DNA of 64,000 nucleotides from Bog-756 sp963831535 (GTDB lineage: Bacteria > Actinomycetota > Acidimicrobiia > Acidimicrobiales > RAAP-2): positions 248,001-312,000 of the forward strand of contig CAWHQP010000007.1 in assembly GCA_963831535.1 (NCBI GenBank), in the 5' to 3' direction. The first letter of the stretch is position 1; each line of letters begins with the position of its first letter. The notes beneath the pieces are model-generated. The model was not told the origin of the DNA. It did not search any database and saw only the letters and a list, made by a program, of their open reading frames with translations. Of this stretch, positions 1 through 9,726 are shown piece by piece. The position numbers and the translations under genes are program-made.

Positions 1-37
1 ACGATACGGGGGCGGTGAGGGACGGTCGGAATCACCC

Positions 38-1440
38 GTGCCCGTAGTGGGGAGCGCCGCGGTGGCCGGTGCGGCGGCCGGGGCCGCCGCCAGCCGGCCC
101 GGCCCGGTCCGGACCGGAGCGACGGCGCCGTCGGACCACGACGAACCGGGGGACGAAGAACTGTTCGCCGACAAGCCCGTCCCCACCGGCTCGCCCCGGC
201 TCGGGCGGGCCCGCCGGGCGGGACTGCTCCCGGCCCGGCTGCGGGCCAAACGGCCCGACGACGGCGAGGCCCTGTCGAGGCGCCGCTGGCCGCCGAGCTC
301 CCGGGGGCGTCGGTGACCGACGTACCGGGAGCCGGCCGCAAGCGGGTGGGTGTGGCCGGCCTGGCCGCCGCCGACCGCACGGCCGAGCGGGCCCAGGACG
401 CCGCGGCCGAGGAGGCCGAGCGCTGCAGGGATCGCCGGAGCTGCCGCCGGTGCCGCCGCGTCGACCACGGCCGCGCCGCCGGCTGTGCTGCGGCGTCCTC
501 AGTCGACAGGACCCGCCTCCGAGACCGGGGTCGGTGACACCGAGGGTCCGACCGGGGGAGGCCCCCCGGCGCCACGGCAACGTCGACGGTCGCCGGAGGG
601 CTCGGACCGACCCGGTACCCGGTGGGAGCCTGGTCGGGGTCCGGGTGGGCACGGGCATCGCCGTGGCCGTCATCGCCCTGTTGGCCTTCAAACTGGGCAC
701 GGTGCCATCGTTGGTCCTGAGCGCCATCGTGGTGACCTTCGCCGCCGGGGAGTGCTTCGGGGTCCTGCGCGGAGCCGGCTACCACCCGGCCAGCCTGCTC
801 GGCCTGGTCGGGACCATCTCGCTGATGGTCGGCGCCTACACCAAGGGAGTCGCCGCCCTCCCGCTGGTCTTGGTACTGATCACGGTGTTCACCCTCATCT
901 GGTACCTGTTCGGTATCGAGCGGGGTTCGCCGGTGGCCGGCACCGCCGCCACCCTGATGACCGTGGGCTGGGTGTCGTTGCTCGGGGCCTACGCCGGGCT
1001 GCTGCTGTCACCCTCGAGCTTCCCCGACCGGCACGGCATCGCCTTCCTCCTCGGGGCCATCATCGCCACCGTGGCCAACGACGTCGGCGCCCTCGTCATC
1101 GGCGGATGGCTGGGGAGCCGGCCCTTGGCCCCCAGGATCAGTCCCAACAAGACGTGGGAGGGTCTCTTCGGCGGGGCAGTCTTCTCGATCCTGTTCTCCA
1201 CCGTGGTGGTGGGATCCATCCACCCCTGGAGCGCCTCCAACGCCGCCCTCCTCGGCGTCGTGGTGGCGGTAGTGGCACCACTCGGGGATCTGTGCGAATC
1301 CCTGCTCAAACGGGATCTCGGGCTGAAGGACATGGGTACGGCTGCTCCCGGGCCACGGGGGGGTCCTGGACCGGGTCGACGCCCTGCTGTTCGTGCTGCC
1401 GGCCACCTACTACCTGGTCCGCGCCCTCAACATTGCCTGA
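38..1440 (+). CDS. cdsA: Phosphatidate cytidylyltransferase, frame-disrupted
   Basis: Makes CDP-diacylglycerol from phosphatidate and CTP at the membrane. The integral-membrane core is clear from about 640: a run of hydrophobic helices, then SPNKTWEG-like PNKTWEG near 1146 and the family signature region with LLKRDLGLKDMG near 1305-1340. The expected continuation LLPGHGGVLDRVDALLF is present but in the next frame, from 1342 to the TGA at 1438-1440, so one surplus G lies at 1340/1341. The first 600 bases are Ala/Pro/Arg-rich with coding-like codon use that changes frame near 287, 430 and 595. They fit the long disordered N-terminus seen in actinobacterial CdsA, but the start (GTG at 38 used here) is uncertain. 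Core identity is secure; the 5' part is tentative. Confidence 0.75.
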
Positions 1441-1460
1441 ACTTCGGGCAGGCTAGGGGG

Positions 1461-2730
1461 ATGAATCTGGCCAGCAGGGGCACCGAGGCGGAGGGTCCCC
1501 CCGGACCTCGCGGGTCGGAACCGGCCACCATCGAGGGCCCCGTGACGCCGGTCTCCGTGAGCCTGGTCGGATCGACGGGCTCCATCGGGAGGCAGGCCAT
1601 CGAGGTCATGGAGGCGTGCCCGGAGCGATTCGACGTCGTGGCGCTGGGCGCCTACAGCTCGGTCGACCAACTGGTGGCCCAGGCCGCACGACTGCACCCG
1701 ACCGTGGTGGCCATCGGTGATCCGGCTTGTGCCCCCGAGCTGGCCGAGCGTCTGGATGCCGGCGTGGACGTCGTCGTGGGCACCGAGGGACTGGCCCACA
1801 TCGCCACGCTGGCCGACGTGGCCGTCAACGGGGTCGTGGGCTTCGCCGGGTCTGCGCGTCACCCTGGCCGCCCTCGATGCCGGGCGCCGCCTGGCCCTGG
1901 CCAACAAGGAGTCCATCATCGCCGGTGCACCCCTGGTGCAGCGGTCACGCCGGACCCCGGGCGCCGAGCTCATCCCGGTCGACTCCGAGCACTGTGCCAT
2001 CCACCAGTGTCTGCGGGCCGGCGACCCCGGCAGCGTGGCCCGGCTCCTGCTCACGGCCTCGGGGGGACCGTTCCGGGGCAGGTCCCAAGGCGAGCTGGCC
2101 ACCGTCACCGTCGAGGCGGCCCTGGCCCATCCGACCTGGTCGATGGGTCCGAAGATCACCGTGGACTCCTCGACGCTCATGAACAAGGGCCTCGAGGTGA
2201 TCGAGGCCCACGAGCTGTTCGGGGTGTCCTACGACGCCATCGACGTGGTGGTCCATCCCCAGTCGATCGTCCACTCCATGGTGGAGTTCGTCGACGGCGC
2301 CGCCGTGGCCCAGCTGTCCATGCCGGACATGCGCCTTCCCATCGGCTACGCCCTGGCCTTCCCCGAACGGCTCCCGGTGGCCTACGGCGCCATCGACTGG
2401 ACCAAGCTGGCCACCCTCGAGTTCGAAGAGCCGGACCGCACCGTGTTCCCGTGCCTGGGGCTCGCCTACCGGGCCGGGCGCACCGGGGACCTGGCTCCGG
2501 CGTGGCTGAACGCCGCCAACGAGGTGGCCGTGGCCGCATTCCTGGACGCTCGCATTGGATGGACGTCCATCGCCGAGGTGGTCGAGCGCACCCTCGATGG
2601 CTATGAGCCACCCTCCCCGACCGGTGGGACCCACGACCCCGGGCGCACGGTGGAGGATGTTCTCGACGCCGACGCCACCGCCCGCCGGGTGGCCGAATCG
2701 GTTGTCTCCCAACGCGGGAGGGCGGCGTGA
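1461..2730 (+). CDS. dxr: 1-deoxy-D-xylulose-5-phosphate reductoisomerase, one frameshift
   Basis: Catalyses the first committed MEP-pathway step, DXP to MEP, using NADPH and a divalent metal. The N-terminal Rossmann motif GSTGSIGRQAIEV is near residue 36. The conserved ANKESIIAG, the active-site stretch GPKITVDSSTLMNKGLE and HPQSIVHSMVEF follow. The N-terminal part runs from ATG 1461 in one frame to about 1850. The rest, starting LRVTLAALDAG, continues one base later, so one surplus base lies at 1848-1851 (GGG for GG fits, reading AGLRV). The stop overlaps the GTG start of the next gene by 2 bases (GTGA), implying translational coupling. Both halves match the family, so the break is probably a sequence error. 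Confidence 0.88.
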
Positions 2731-4059
2731 GCGCCATCGATCTGCGCCCGCCGGTCAGTCCGGCCCCTGACCCGAGCCGGCCCGACGGATGGTCGTCCGC
2801 AACGACGAAGTCCCCCCGCCGGCTGGCCGCTGAACTGATCGCCGCGGTGGTGGTCATCACCGCCCTGGCCGTGGTCACCGGCTACGTGGACCTGTTGATC
2901 GTGGTGGTCTCCATCATCGTCATCGTCATGCTCCACGAGCTCGGCCACTTCACCATGGCCAAGCGCAGCGGCATGAAGGTGACCGAGTACTTCGTCGGGT
3001 TCGGACCGCGCCTGTGGTCCTTCCGGCGGGGGGAGACCGAGTACGGCATCAAGGCCCTTCCCCTGGGCGGCTACGTGAAGATCCCCGGGATGACCAACCT
3101 CGAGGACGTAGATCCGGCCGACGAGGGCCGCCTCTACCGGGACAAGCCCTTCCACGCCCGGCTGGGTGTGGCCGTGGCCGGCTCGGCCGTGCACTTCCTG
3201 TTGGCCTTCGTCTTGCTCTGGGTCCTCCTCACGTTCGTCGGGGTGCCCAACTCACACCAGGTCCAGATCGAAGGGCTCAATCCGGTGGGCGGTCTGCCCG
3301 GTCCGGCCGCGGCCGCCGGCATCCGGCCCGGCGACGTCGTGGTGTCGGTCGACGGCAAGCCCATCGGCGGGAACGTGGACGCCCTGACCAAGGCCATCAA
3401 CGACCATCCCGGCGTGCCGGTCACCGTGGTGGTGGACCGCAACGGCACCGACAAGACCCTGACCGTCACGCCGGTCGACGGCCGGACTCTGCACGAGAAG
3501 GGCTCGAAGCCACCGGCCGGCACCGCCCCGTACGGCCTCATCGGCATCAGCCTGGGATCGCCGGTCCAGACCAGAACCGCCCTCCAGGGCGTGACCTCGG
3601 CGGGATCCCAGCTCGGGAGCCTGGCCGGAACCTCGGTGACCGGCATCGGACATCTGTTCTCGCCCAGCGGGGTGGCCCAGCCGCTTCGACCAGGTGACCA
3701 GCGCCAAGGACGCCAGCCAGGCCGAGGCCAACGGCACCCGGGCCTCGTCCATCGTGGGGATCGGCGGGGTCGCCACCGACGCCCTCCACGCCGGCATCGG
3801 GGACTACCTCTACATCCTCATCGTCATCAACATCTTCTTCGGGGTCTTCAACCTCTTCCCGATGCTGCCCCTCGACGGCGGCCATGTGGCCATCGCCGTC
3901 TACGAGAAGATCCGCACCGGCCGGCGCAAGGTCCTCTACCACGCCGATGTGGCCAAGCTGATGCCCTTCACCTGGCTGTTCATGGCGTTCCTGGCCGTCC
4001 TCATCGTGCCCGCCCTGCTCACCGACATCCTCCATCCGGCCGCCAACCCGTTCGGGTAG
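2727..4059 (+). CDS. rseP: RseP-type site-2 membrane metalloprotease, one frameshift
   Basis: M50 zinc protease that cleaves membrane-embedded substrates such as anti-sigma factors. Start GTG 2727 overlaps the dxr stop. A transmembrane segment precedes and contains the zinc motif HELGH at residues 70-74. GYVKIPGM follows, then a second hydrophobic segment, one PDZ domain (about residues 170-245, with GIRPGDVVVSVDGKPI), and a C-terminal part carrying FNLFPMLPLDGGH, the third metal-ligand region. The frame changes at 3681/3682: VAQ is followed by RFDQVTSAKDASQ only if one C is removed. The position next to dxr and ispG is standard for actinobacteria. Confidence 0.88.
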
Positions 4060-4103
4060 AGGGGTGCGGCCGGTCCGCCCGGGGGACGGCGAGTGGGCGC
4101 CGG

Positions 4104-4109
4104 TAGCAT
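4104..4109 (+). promoter_or_regulatory. Putative -10 element (TAGCAT) for leaderless ispG
   Basis: TAGCAT ends 6 bases before the ispG ATG at 4116, and no convincing Shine-Dalgarno sequence is present. That spacing would put the transcript start at or next to the start codon, the arrangement of leaderless mRNAs common in actinobacteria. No clear -35 hexamer is visible. Confidence 0.4.
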
Positions 4110-4115
4110 GGGGTC

Positions 4116-5354
4116 ATGGGACGCACGGCCTGGACCACGACGGAGCGGAGGCCCACCCGCCAGATCCATGTCGGTGGTGTGGCCGTCGGGGGCGGAGCCC
4201 CGGTCACCGTGCAGTCCATGACCACCACCAAGACCGCCGATGCCGAGGCCACCCTGACCCAGATCTACGCGTTGGCCGCGGCCGGGGCCGACCTCGTCCG
4301 GTGCACGTGCAACGAGGAGGCCGCCGCCGAGGGCCTGGCCCGGATCGTGCCCCGTTCCCCGGTGCCGATCATCGCCGACATCCACTTCCACCACGAGATG
4401 GCCCTGGCCGCCCTCGAGGCCGGCGTGCACGGCCTGCGGCTCAACCCGGGCAACCTGCGCAAGGCGCACGAGATCAAACAGGTCGCCTCGGAGGCCAAGG
4501 ACCGCGGGGTGCCGATCCGCATCGGCGTGAACGCCGGGTCCCTCCACCCCGACCTGTACAAGCGGTTCGGCGGGGCCACACCCGAGGCTCTGGTGGAGTC
4601 GGCACGCATGGAGCTGGCCTACTTCGCCGAGGTGGGATTCGACGACGTCAAGATCTCGGTGAAGGCCTCGTCGGTGCCCCTCATGATCGAGTCCTACCGA
4701 CTGGCCTCGGAGACCTTCGACCACCCCCTCCACCTCGGGGTGACCGAGGCCGGGCCACCGCCGGCCGGGCTGCTGAAGGGCACCGCCGGGATCGCCACCC
4801 TGCTGGCCGAAGGGATCGGGGACACCATCCGGTACTCGCTCACCGCCGATCCCGTCGAGGAGGCCCGCGCCGGCCGGCAGCTGCTGGAGGCCCTGGGCCT
4901 GCGGGAGCGTAAGGGCCTCGACCTCATCGCCTGTCCCAGCTGCGGGCGGGCCGAGATCGACGTCATCGCCGTGGCCAAGGCGGCCCAGGAGGCGCTGGAG
5001 GACCGGAACCTCCCCATCCAGGTGGCGGTGATGGGCTGCGTGGTCAACGGACCCGGGGAGGCCCGAGAGGCCGATCTGGGTATCGCCGCCGGACGCAAGC
5101 GCGGCCACCTGTTCATCAAGGGGAAGATCGTCCGGGTGGTCCCCGAGGGCGAGATGGTCGAGGCACTCGTGGCCGAGGCCGAGCAGCTGGTGGCCGAAGG
5201 GGTCGAGGCCCGGCTGGCCAAGGCCGATGTCGGTGCCGAGGCCGAGGCCGAGGCCGATCGGCGGGCCCTCATCGACGCCAAGGGCGAGGACGCCAACGCC
5301 TCGGAGACCAAGGTCGAGCTCATCCGCAAGAAGTACGGCACCGACCCCGACTGA
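4116..5354 (+). CDS. ispG: 4-hydroxy-3-methylbut-2-en-1-yl diphosphate synthase (GcpE)
   Basis: Converts MEcPP to HMBPP in the MEP pathway using a [4Fe-4S] cluster. It has 412 residues, the usual bacterial two-domain form. The N-terminal TIM barrel starts with VTVQSMTTTKTAD and contains LRLNPGN and RIGVNAGS. The C-terminal cluster domain has CPSCGR (Cys273, Cys276) and MGCVVNGPGEA (Cys308, Glu315), the three cysteines plus glutamate that bind the cluster. Residues 63-65 read CTC where many homologues have VAV or ACP, a lineage feature of unknown meaning. It is intact and in a single frame. It lies 56 bases after rseP with its own likely promoter. Confidence 0.96.
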   Translation: MGRTAWTTTERRPTRQIHVGGVAVGGGAPVTVQSMTTTKTADAEATLTQIYALAAAGADLVRCTCNEEAAAEGLARIVPRSPVPIIADIHFHHEMALAALEAGVHGLRLNPGNLRKAHEIKQVASEAKDRGVPIRIGVNAGSLHPDLYKRFGGATPEALVESARMELAYFAEVGFDDVKISVKASSVPLMIESYRLASETFDHPLHLGVTEAGPPPAGLLKGTAGIATLLAEGIGDTIRYSLTADPVEEARAGRQLLEALGLRERKGLDLIACPSCGRAEIDVIAVAKAAQEALEDRNLPIQVAVMGCVVNGPGEAREADLGIAAGRKRGHLFIKGKIVRVVPEGEMVEALVAEAEQLVAEGVEARLAKADVGAEAEAEADRRALIDAKGEDANASETKVELIRKKYGTDPD

Positions 5355-5403
5355 CTGTTCCCGGCCTCGGACCGGATCCTGCGGTGACCGTAGGGGCCGC
5401 CGG

Positions 5404-5409
5404 TAGGAT
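5404..5409 (+). promoter_or_regulatory. Putative -10 element (TAGGAT) for leaderless proS
   Basis: TAGGAT ends 8 bases before the proS ATG at 5418, and no Shine-Dalgarno sequence is visible between them. It resembles the arrangement before ispG. Confidence 0.4.
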
Positions 5410-5417
5410 CGCCGACC

Positions 5418-7130
5418 ATGCGTATGTCCCGTCTCCTCGTCCGCACCCTGCGGGAGGCTCCGGCCGACGCCGAGGTGGCCGGCCACCAGCTGCTGGTGCG
5501 GGCCGGCTACATCCGCCGCCTGGCTTCGGGGGTCTACTCCTTCATGCCTCTCGGGATGCGGGTGCTGGCCCGGGTGGAGCGGATCATCCGGGAAGAGCTC
5601 GACGGCGCCGGCTGTCAGGAGGTGCTCCTGCCCGCCCTCCATCCCGTCGAGCTGTGGGAGCGCTCCGGCCGGGCCACCCTCTTCGGCAGCGACGCCCTGC
5701 CGGCCATGACCGTGGACGCCCGAGGGGGCACCTTCGTCCTCGGGCCCACCCACGAAGAGGTGGTCACGGTCACCGTCGGGGCCGAGGTGGAGTCGTACCG
5801 CCAGCTGCCGCTCAGCGTCTACCAGATCCAGGTCAAATTCAGGGACGAGGCCCGCCCCCGTTTCGGTCTGCTGCGGACCCGCGAGCTGATCATGGCCGAC
5901 GCCTACTCCTTCGACGTGGACAAGGAGGCCATGCAGGCCTCGTACCGGACCGTATTCGAGGCCTACCTCAAGATCTTCGCCCGACTGGGGTTGGACGTGA
6001 CCCCGGTGGAGGCGGAGTCCGGGGCCATCGGCGGGGACGTCAACCATGAGTTCATGGTGCCCTCCGCGGTGGGTGAGGACGAGTTCGTCTCCTGCCCGTC
6101 CTGTGGGTATGCCGCCAACGTGGAGGCGGCCGTTCGCAGGTGGGCGGGTGCTAGCGCGGAGCGGGACGACATCGCCCCGTCGCCGCCGGTGATCGAGCAC
6201 CACACCCCGGACTGTCCCGGGATCACCGAGGTCGTCGCGTTCTTCGGCGATCCCGCCGTGACCGAGGCGTCGATGTTGAAGAGTCTGGCGGTCGTGGATG
6301 CCGAGGGCGGTCCGGTCCTTCTGCTCCTGGCCGGCGACCGCGAGGCCCGGCTGCCCGCCCGGTGGCGGTTGTTCGAGGACGCCGACTTCCTCAACTACCC
6401 CTCCCTGGTCAAGGGGTACATCGGTCCCCATGGGCACGCCGACTACGGCATCCGGGTGGTGGCCGACGTCGGCGTCGGGCGGGCCGGGGAGTGGATCACC
6501 GGTGCCAACCGGCGGGACCACCACCTCGGCGGCATGTTCCTCGGTCGCGACTTCACCGTCGACGAGTGGGGCTCGTTCGCCCAGGTGGTCCCCGGAGACC
6601 CCTGTCCCCGCTGTGGGGACGGGGTGACGTTGGTTCGATCGGTGGAGGCGGCCCACACCTTCCAGCTGGGCCACAAGTACTCCGAGGTCATGCCGGGATC
6701 GAGCTTCGTGGCCGAGGACGGCAGCGAGGCCATCTTCTCGATGGGCTGCTACGGCATGGGGGTCAGTCGGCTGCTGGCCGTGGTGGCTGAGGAGCACCAC
6801 GACGAGCGGGGTCTGGCCTGGCCGCCCGAGGTGGCACCGTTCCGGGTCCACCTGGCCGCACTGGGCGCGGGACGCTCGGCCGAGGTGGCCGGGGCCGCCG
6901 AGGACCTCTACCGGCGCCTGGTGGACGGCGGGGTCGACGTCCTCTACGACGACCGGGATGTCTCACCGGGGGTCAAATTCGCCGACGCCGACCTGCTGGG
7001 CGTACCGATCCGGCTGGTGGTGGGGGCCAAGGGCCTGGCCCGGGGGGTCATCGAATGGCGGTCCCGGGCCACGGGGGAGGAGCGGGATCTCCCGGTGGAC
7101 AGCCCGGTCTCGAAGCTGTCGGCCGGTTGA
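5418..7130 (+). CDS. proS: Prolyl-tRNA synthetase, bacterial type with editing domain
   Basis: Charges tRNA-Pro with proline in the cytoplasm. It has 570 residues, matching the bacterial ProS with an inserted editing domain. Class II motif 1 is around FMPLGMRVLARVE (residues 45-57), motif 2 is FRDEARPRFGLLRTREL (near 140) and motif 3 is MGCYGMGVSRLL (near 440). The INS editing domain lies between (about 225-400). The C-terminal anticodon-binding domain ends the protein. Two CPxCG-like pairs (CPSCGYAAN and CPRCGDG) flank the editing domain, which suggests a bound zinc (inference). Confidence 0.96.
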   Translation: MRMSRLLVRTLREAPADAEVAGHQLLVRAGYIRRLASGVYSFMPLGMRVLARVERIIREELDGAGCQEVLLPALHPVELWERSGRATLFGSDALPAMTVDARGGTFVLGPTHEEVVTVTVGAEVESYRQLPLSVYQIQVKFRDEARPRFGLLRTRELIMADAYSFDVDKEAMQASYRTVFEAYLKIFARLGLDVTPVEAESGAIGGDVNHEFMVPSAVGEDEFVSCPSCGYAANVEAAVRRWAGASAERDDIAPSPPVIEHHTPDCPGITEVVAFFGDPAVTEASMLKSLAVVDAEGGPVLLLLAGDREARLPARWRLFEDADFLNYPSLVKGYIGPHGHADYGIRVVADVGVGRAGEWITGANRRDHHLGGMFLGRDFTVDEWGSFAQVVPGDPCPRCGDGVTLVRSVEAAHTFQLGHKYSEVMPGSSFVAEDGSEAIFSMGCYGMGVSRLLAVVAEEHHDERGLAWPPEVAPFRVHLAALGAGRSAEVAGAAEDLYRRLVDGGVDVLYDDRDVSPGVKFADADLLGVPIRLVVGAKGLARGVIEWRSRATGEERDLPVDSPVSKLSAG

Positions 7131-7252
7131 GGTCCGAGGCCCCTGATCGGGATCCCGCCCGGGACGGCGACAGGACCGACGGGAGGTCGGATCCCCGATT
7201 TTCGGGGTGAAACCGCACGTCAGGCCGCACGCGAATCCGGAGCCGCCGCTGC

Positions 7253-7258
7253 TATACT
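7253..7258 (+). promoter_or_regulatory. Putative -10 element of the rimP-nusA-infB operon
   Basis: TATACT lies in a short A/T-rich patch within very GC-rich DNA, 47 bases before the leader hairpin and about 180 bases before rimP. No good -35 box is seen at the usual spacing. Confidence 0.45.
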
Positions 7259-7299
7259 TTTAGATCTGCCGTTCGGTTGGAGTGAAGTGACGCTGATGC

Positions 7300-7331
7300 A
7301 AGCGTGGGCGGACAGCCCACGCTTTTGTTTT
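7300..7331 (+). terminator. Terminator-like leader hairpin upstream of rimP
   Basis: A perfect 10-bp stem (AAGCGTGGGC pairing with GCCCACGCTT), a 5-base loop GGACA, then TTGTTTT. This has the form of an intrinsic terminator but sits inside the 5' leader, between the likely promoter at 7253 and the rimP start at 7438. It is followed by about 100 bases of untranslated leader and a strong ribosome site (AAGGAGG at 7423-7429). A role as an attenuator of the rimP-nusA-infB operon is an inference. Terminator-like rimP leaders are described in other bacteria. Confidence 0.65.
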
Positions 7332-7437
7332 GGTCCGGAACGCTCCATCGGGGGTGCAGTACAGGCAGCAAATGCAGTGACGAGACATGACATACAGCCA
7401 TATCGAGACCACATGGCACTGAAAGGAGGCAGCGCAG

Positions 7438-8046
7438 ATGACCGAAGAACTGTTCACCCAACTCCAACCGGTCATCGCCGCCGCCCGGCTCGAGCTGGTC
7501 GACGTGGAGCTGCGCTCGGGTGTACTCCTGGTGACGGTGGATCGCGAGGGTGGCGTTGACCTCGAGGCCCTGACCGACGCCAACCGGGCCGTCTCGACCG
7601 TGTTGGACGACCTGGATCCGATACCCGGCCGCTACACCCTCGAGGTCTCGAGCCCGGGCGTCGAACGGACCCTGCGCACGCCCGCCCACTTCGTGAAGGC
7701 CATCGGGGAGACGGTGTCGGTCAAGACCCGGCCCCAGGTACCCGGTGACCGCCGGCGCCGGGGCGTGCTGGTGGCCGCCGACGACCATGGTCTGACGCTG
7801 GCCGAGGAGGGTGGGCCCGATGAAGGTGTCCACCTCGGCCTACTCGGACATCGACAAGGCCCGAACGGTCTTCGTCTGGGGCCCGGAGCCCAAAGCCGGC
7901 CGGCGCGACGCGACGAAGGCCAGGTCCGGGGAGCGGGGGAGCGGGGGAGCGAACCGTCCCGGGTCCGGCAAGGCCCCCCCGAGGCAACCGGCGGAGACGA
8001 CGGAGAACAGGACGACGGAGATGAAGAGGAAGCAGGTCGTATCCCC

Positions 8047-8050
<4 letters not shown>
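7438..8050 (+). CDS. rimP: Ribosome maturation factor RimP, one frameshift
   Basis: Assists 30S subunit assembly. Start ATG 7438 has AAGGAGG 8 bases upstream. The N-terminal domain LELVDVELRSGVLLVTVDREGG and the conserved YTLEVSSPGVERTL (near residue 65) are in one frame. The C-terminal SH3-like strand MKVSTSAYSDIDKARTVFVW is one base later, so one surplus C lies near 7816-7818 (GGGCCC for GGGCC). A charged, Gly/Arg-rich tail then runs to TGA 8048-8050, which overlaps the nusA ATG (ATGA). Confidence 0.88.
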
Positions 8051-9363
<1,313 letters not shown>

Positions 9364-9367
<4 letters not shown>

Positions 9368-9657
9368 CGCCGGTCCGAACCTGCATCGGGTGCCGGCGGA
9401 CCGGCTCGGTCGTCGGACTGATCCGGGTGGTGCGCCTGGACGACGGCTCCTTGGCGGTCGGCCGCAGCGGTTGGGGTCGTGGGGCCTGGTTGTGCCGGGA
9501 TTCTCCGGACTGCCTGGACCAGGCCGTGAGGCGACGGGCGTTCGACCGGGCGCTGCGGGACCGGGTCGACGACCCCCAGGTGGAAGGGATCCGGATCGCA
9601 CTCGGGTCCGGGCCACACGTGTCGGCGGGGGCGGGCTCGGAAAGTCCGGTCCTGTGA
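9364..9657 (+). CDS. rnpM: YlxR-family (RnpM) nucleic-acid-binding protein
   Basis: Small basic protein encoded between nusA and infB in most Gram-positive bacteria; homologues bind RNA, and RnpM of Bacillus modulates RNase P. The family signature is clear: RTCIGCRR, LIRVVRLDDG, VGRSGWGRGAWLC, and DCLDQAVRRRAFDRALR. No ATG, GTG or TTG occurs in frame between the preceding in-frame stop (9304) and the CIGCRR motif. The only near-cognate codon in the right place is ATA 9364, overlapping the nusA TAG. The first standard start is GTG 9427, which would delete the conserved N-terminus. ATA is therefore used here with reservation; a base error in the start codon is as likely. Confidence 0.7.
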
Positions 9658-9673
9658 TGTGCGAGAATAGAGG

Positions 9674-9701
9674 GTCGTATGTGCGTATCGGCACGTACGA
9701 C
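9674..9701 (+). promoter_or_regulatory. RNA hairpin in the ylxR-infB spacer
   Basis: GTCGTATGTGC pairs with GCACGTACGAC around the loop GTATCG: 11 pairs with one G-U. It ends 7 bases before the AAGGAAGGG ribosome site of infB, so it could control infB translation or stabilise a processed 5' end. No T-run follows, so it is not a standard terminator. Confidence 0.5.
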
Positions 9702-9726
9702 GTGTAAGGAAGGGCAGTAACAGCCG

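Noticed and set aside
69..2606. A single 845-codon open frame covering cdsA and dxr as if fused
   Set aside because: Its tail is out of frame. The real cdsA end and dxr C-terminus lie in the neighbouring frame, and the apparent fusion is produced by two single-base shifts.
3936..6851. 971-codon minus-strand open frame
   Set aside because: Antisense to ispG and proS, which are intact known proteins. Composition is the His/Gly/Asp-rich pattern produced by reading GC-rich codons backwards.
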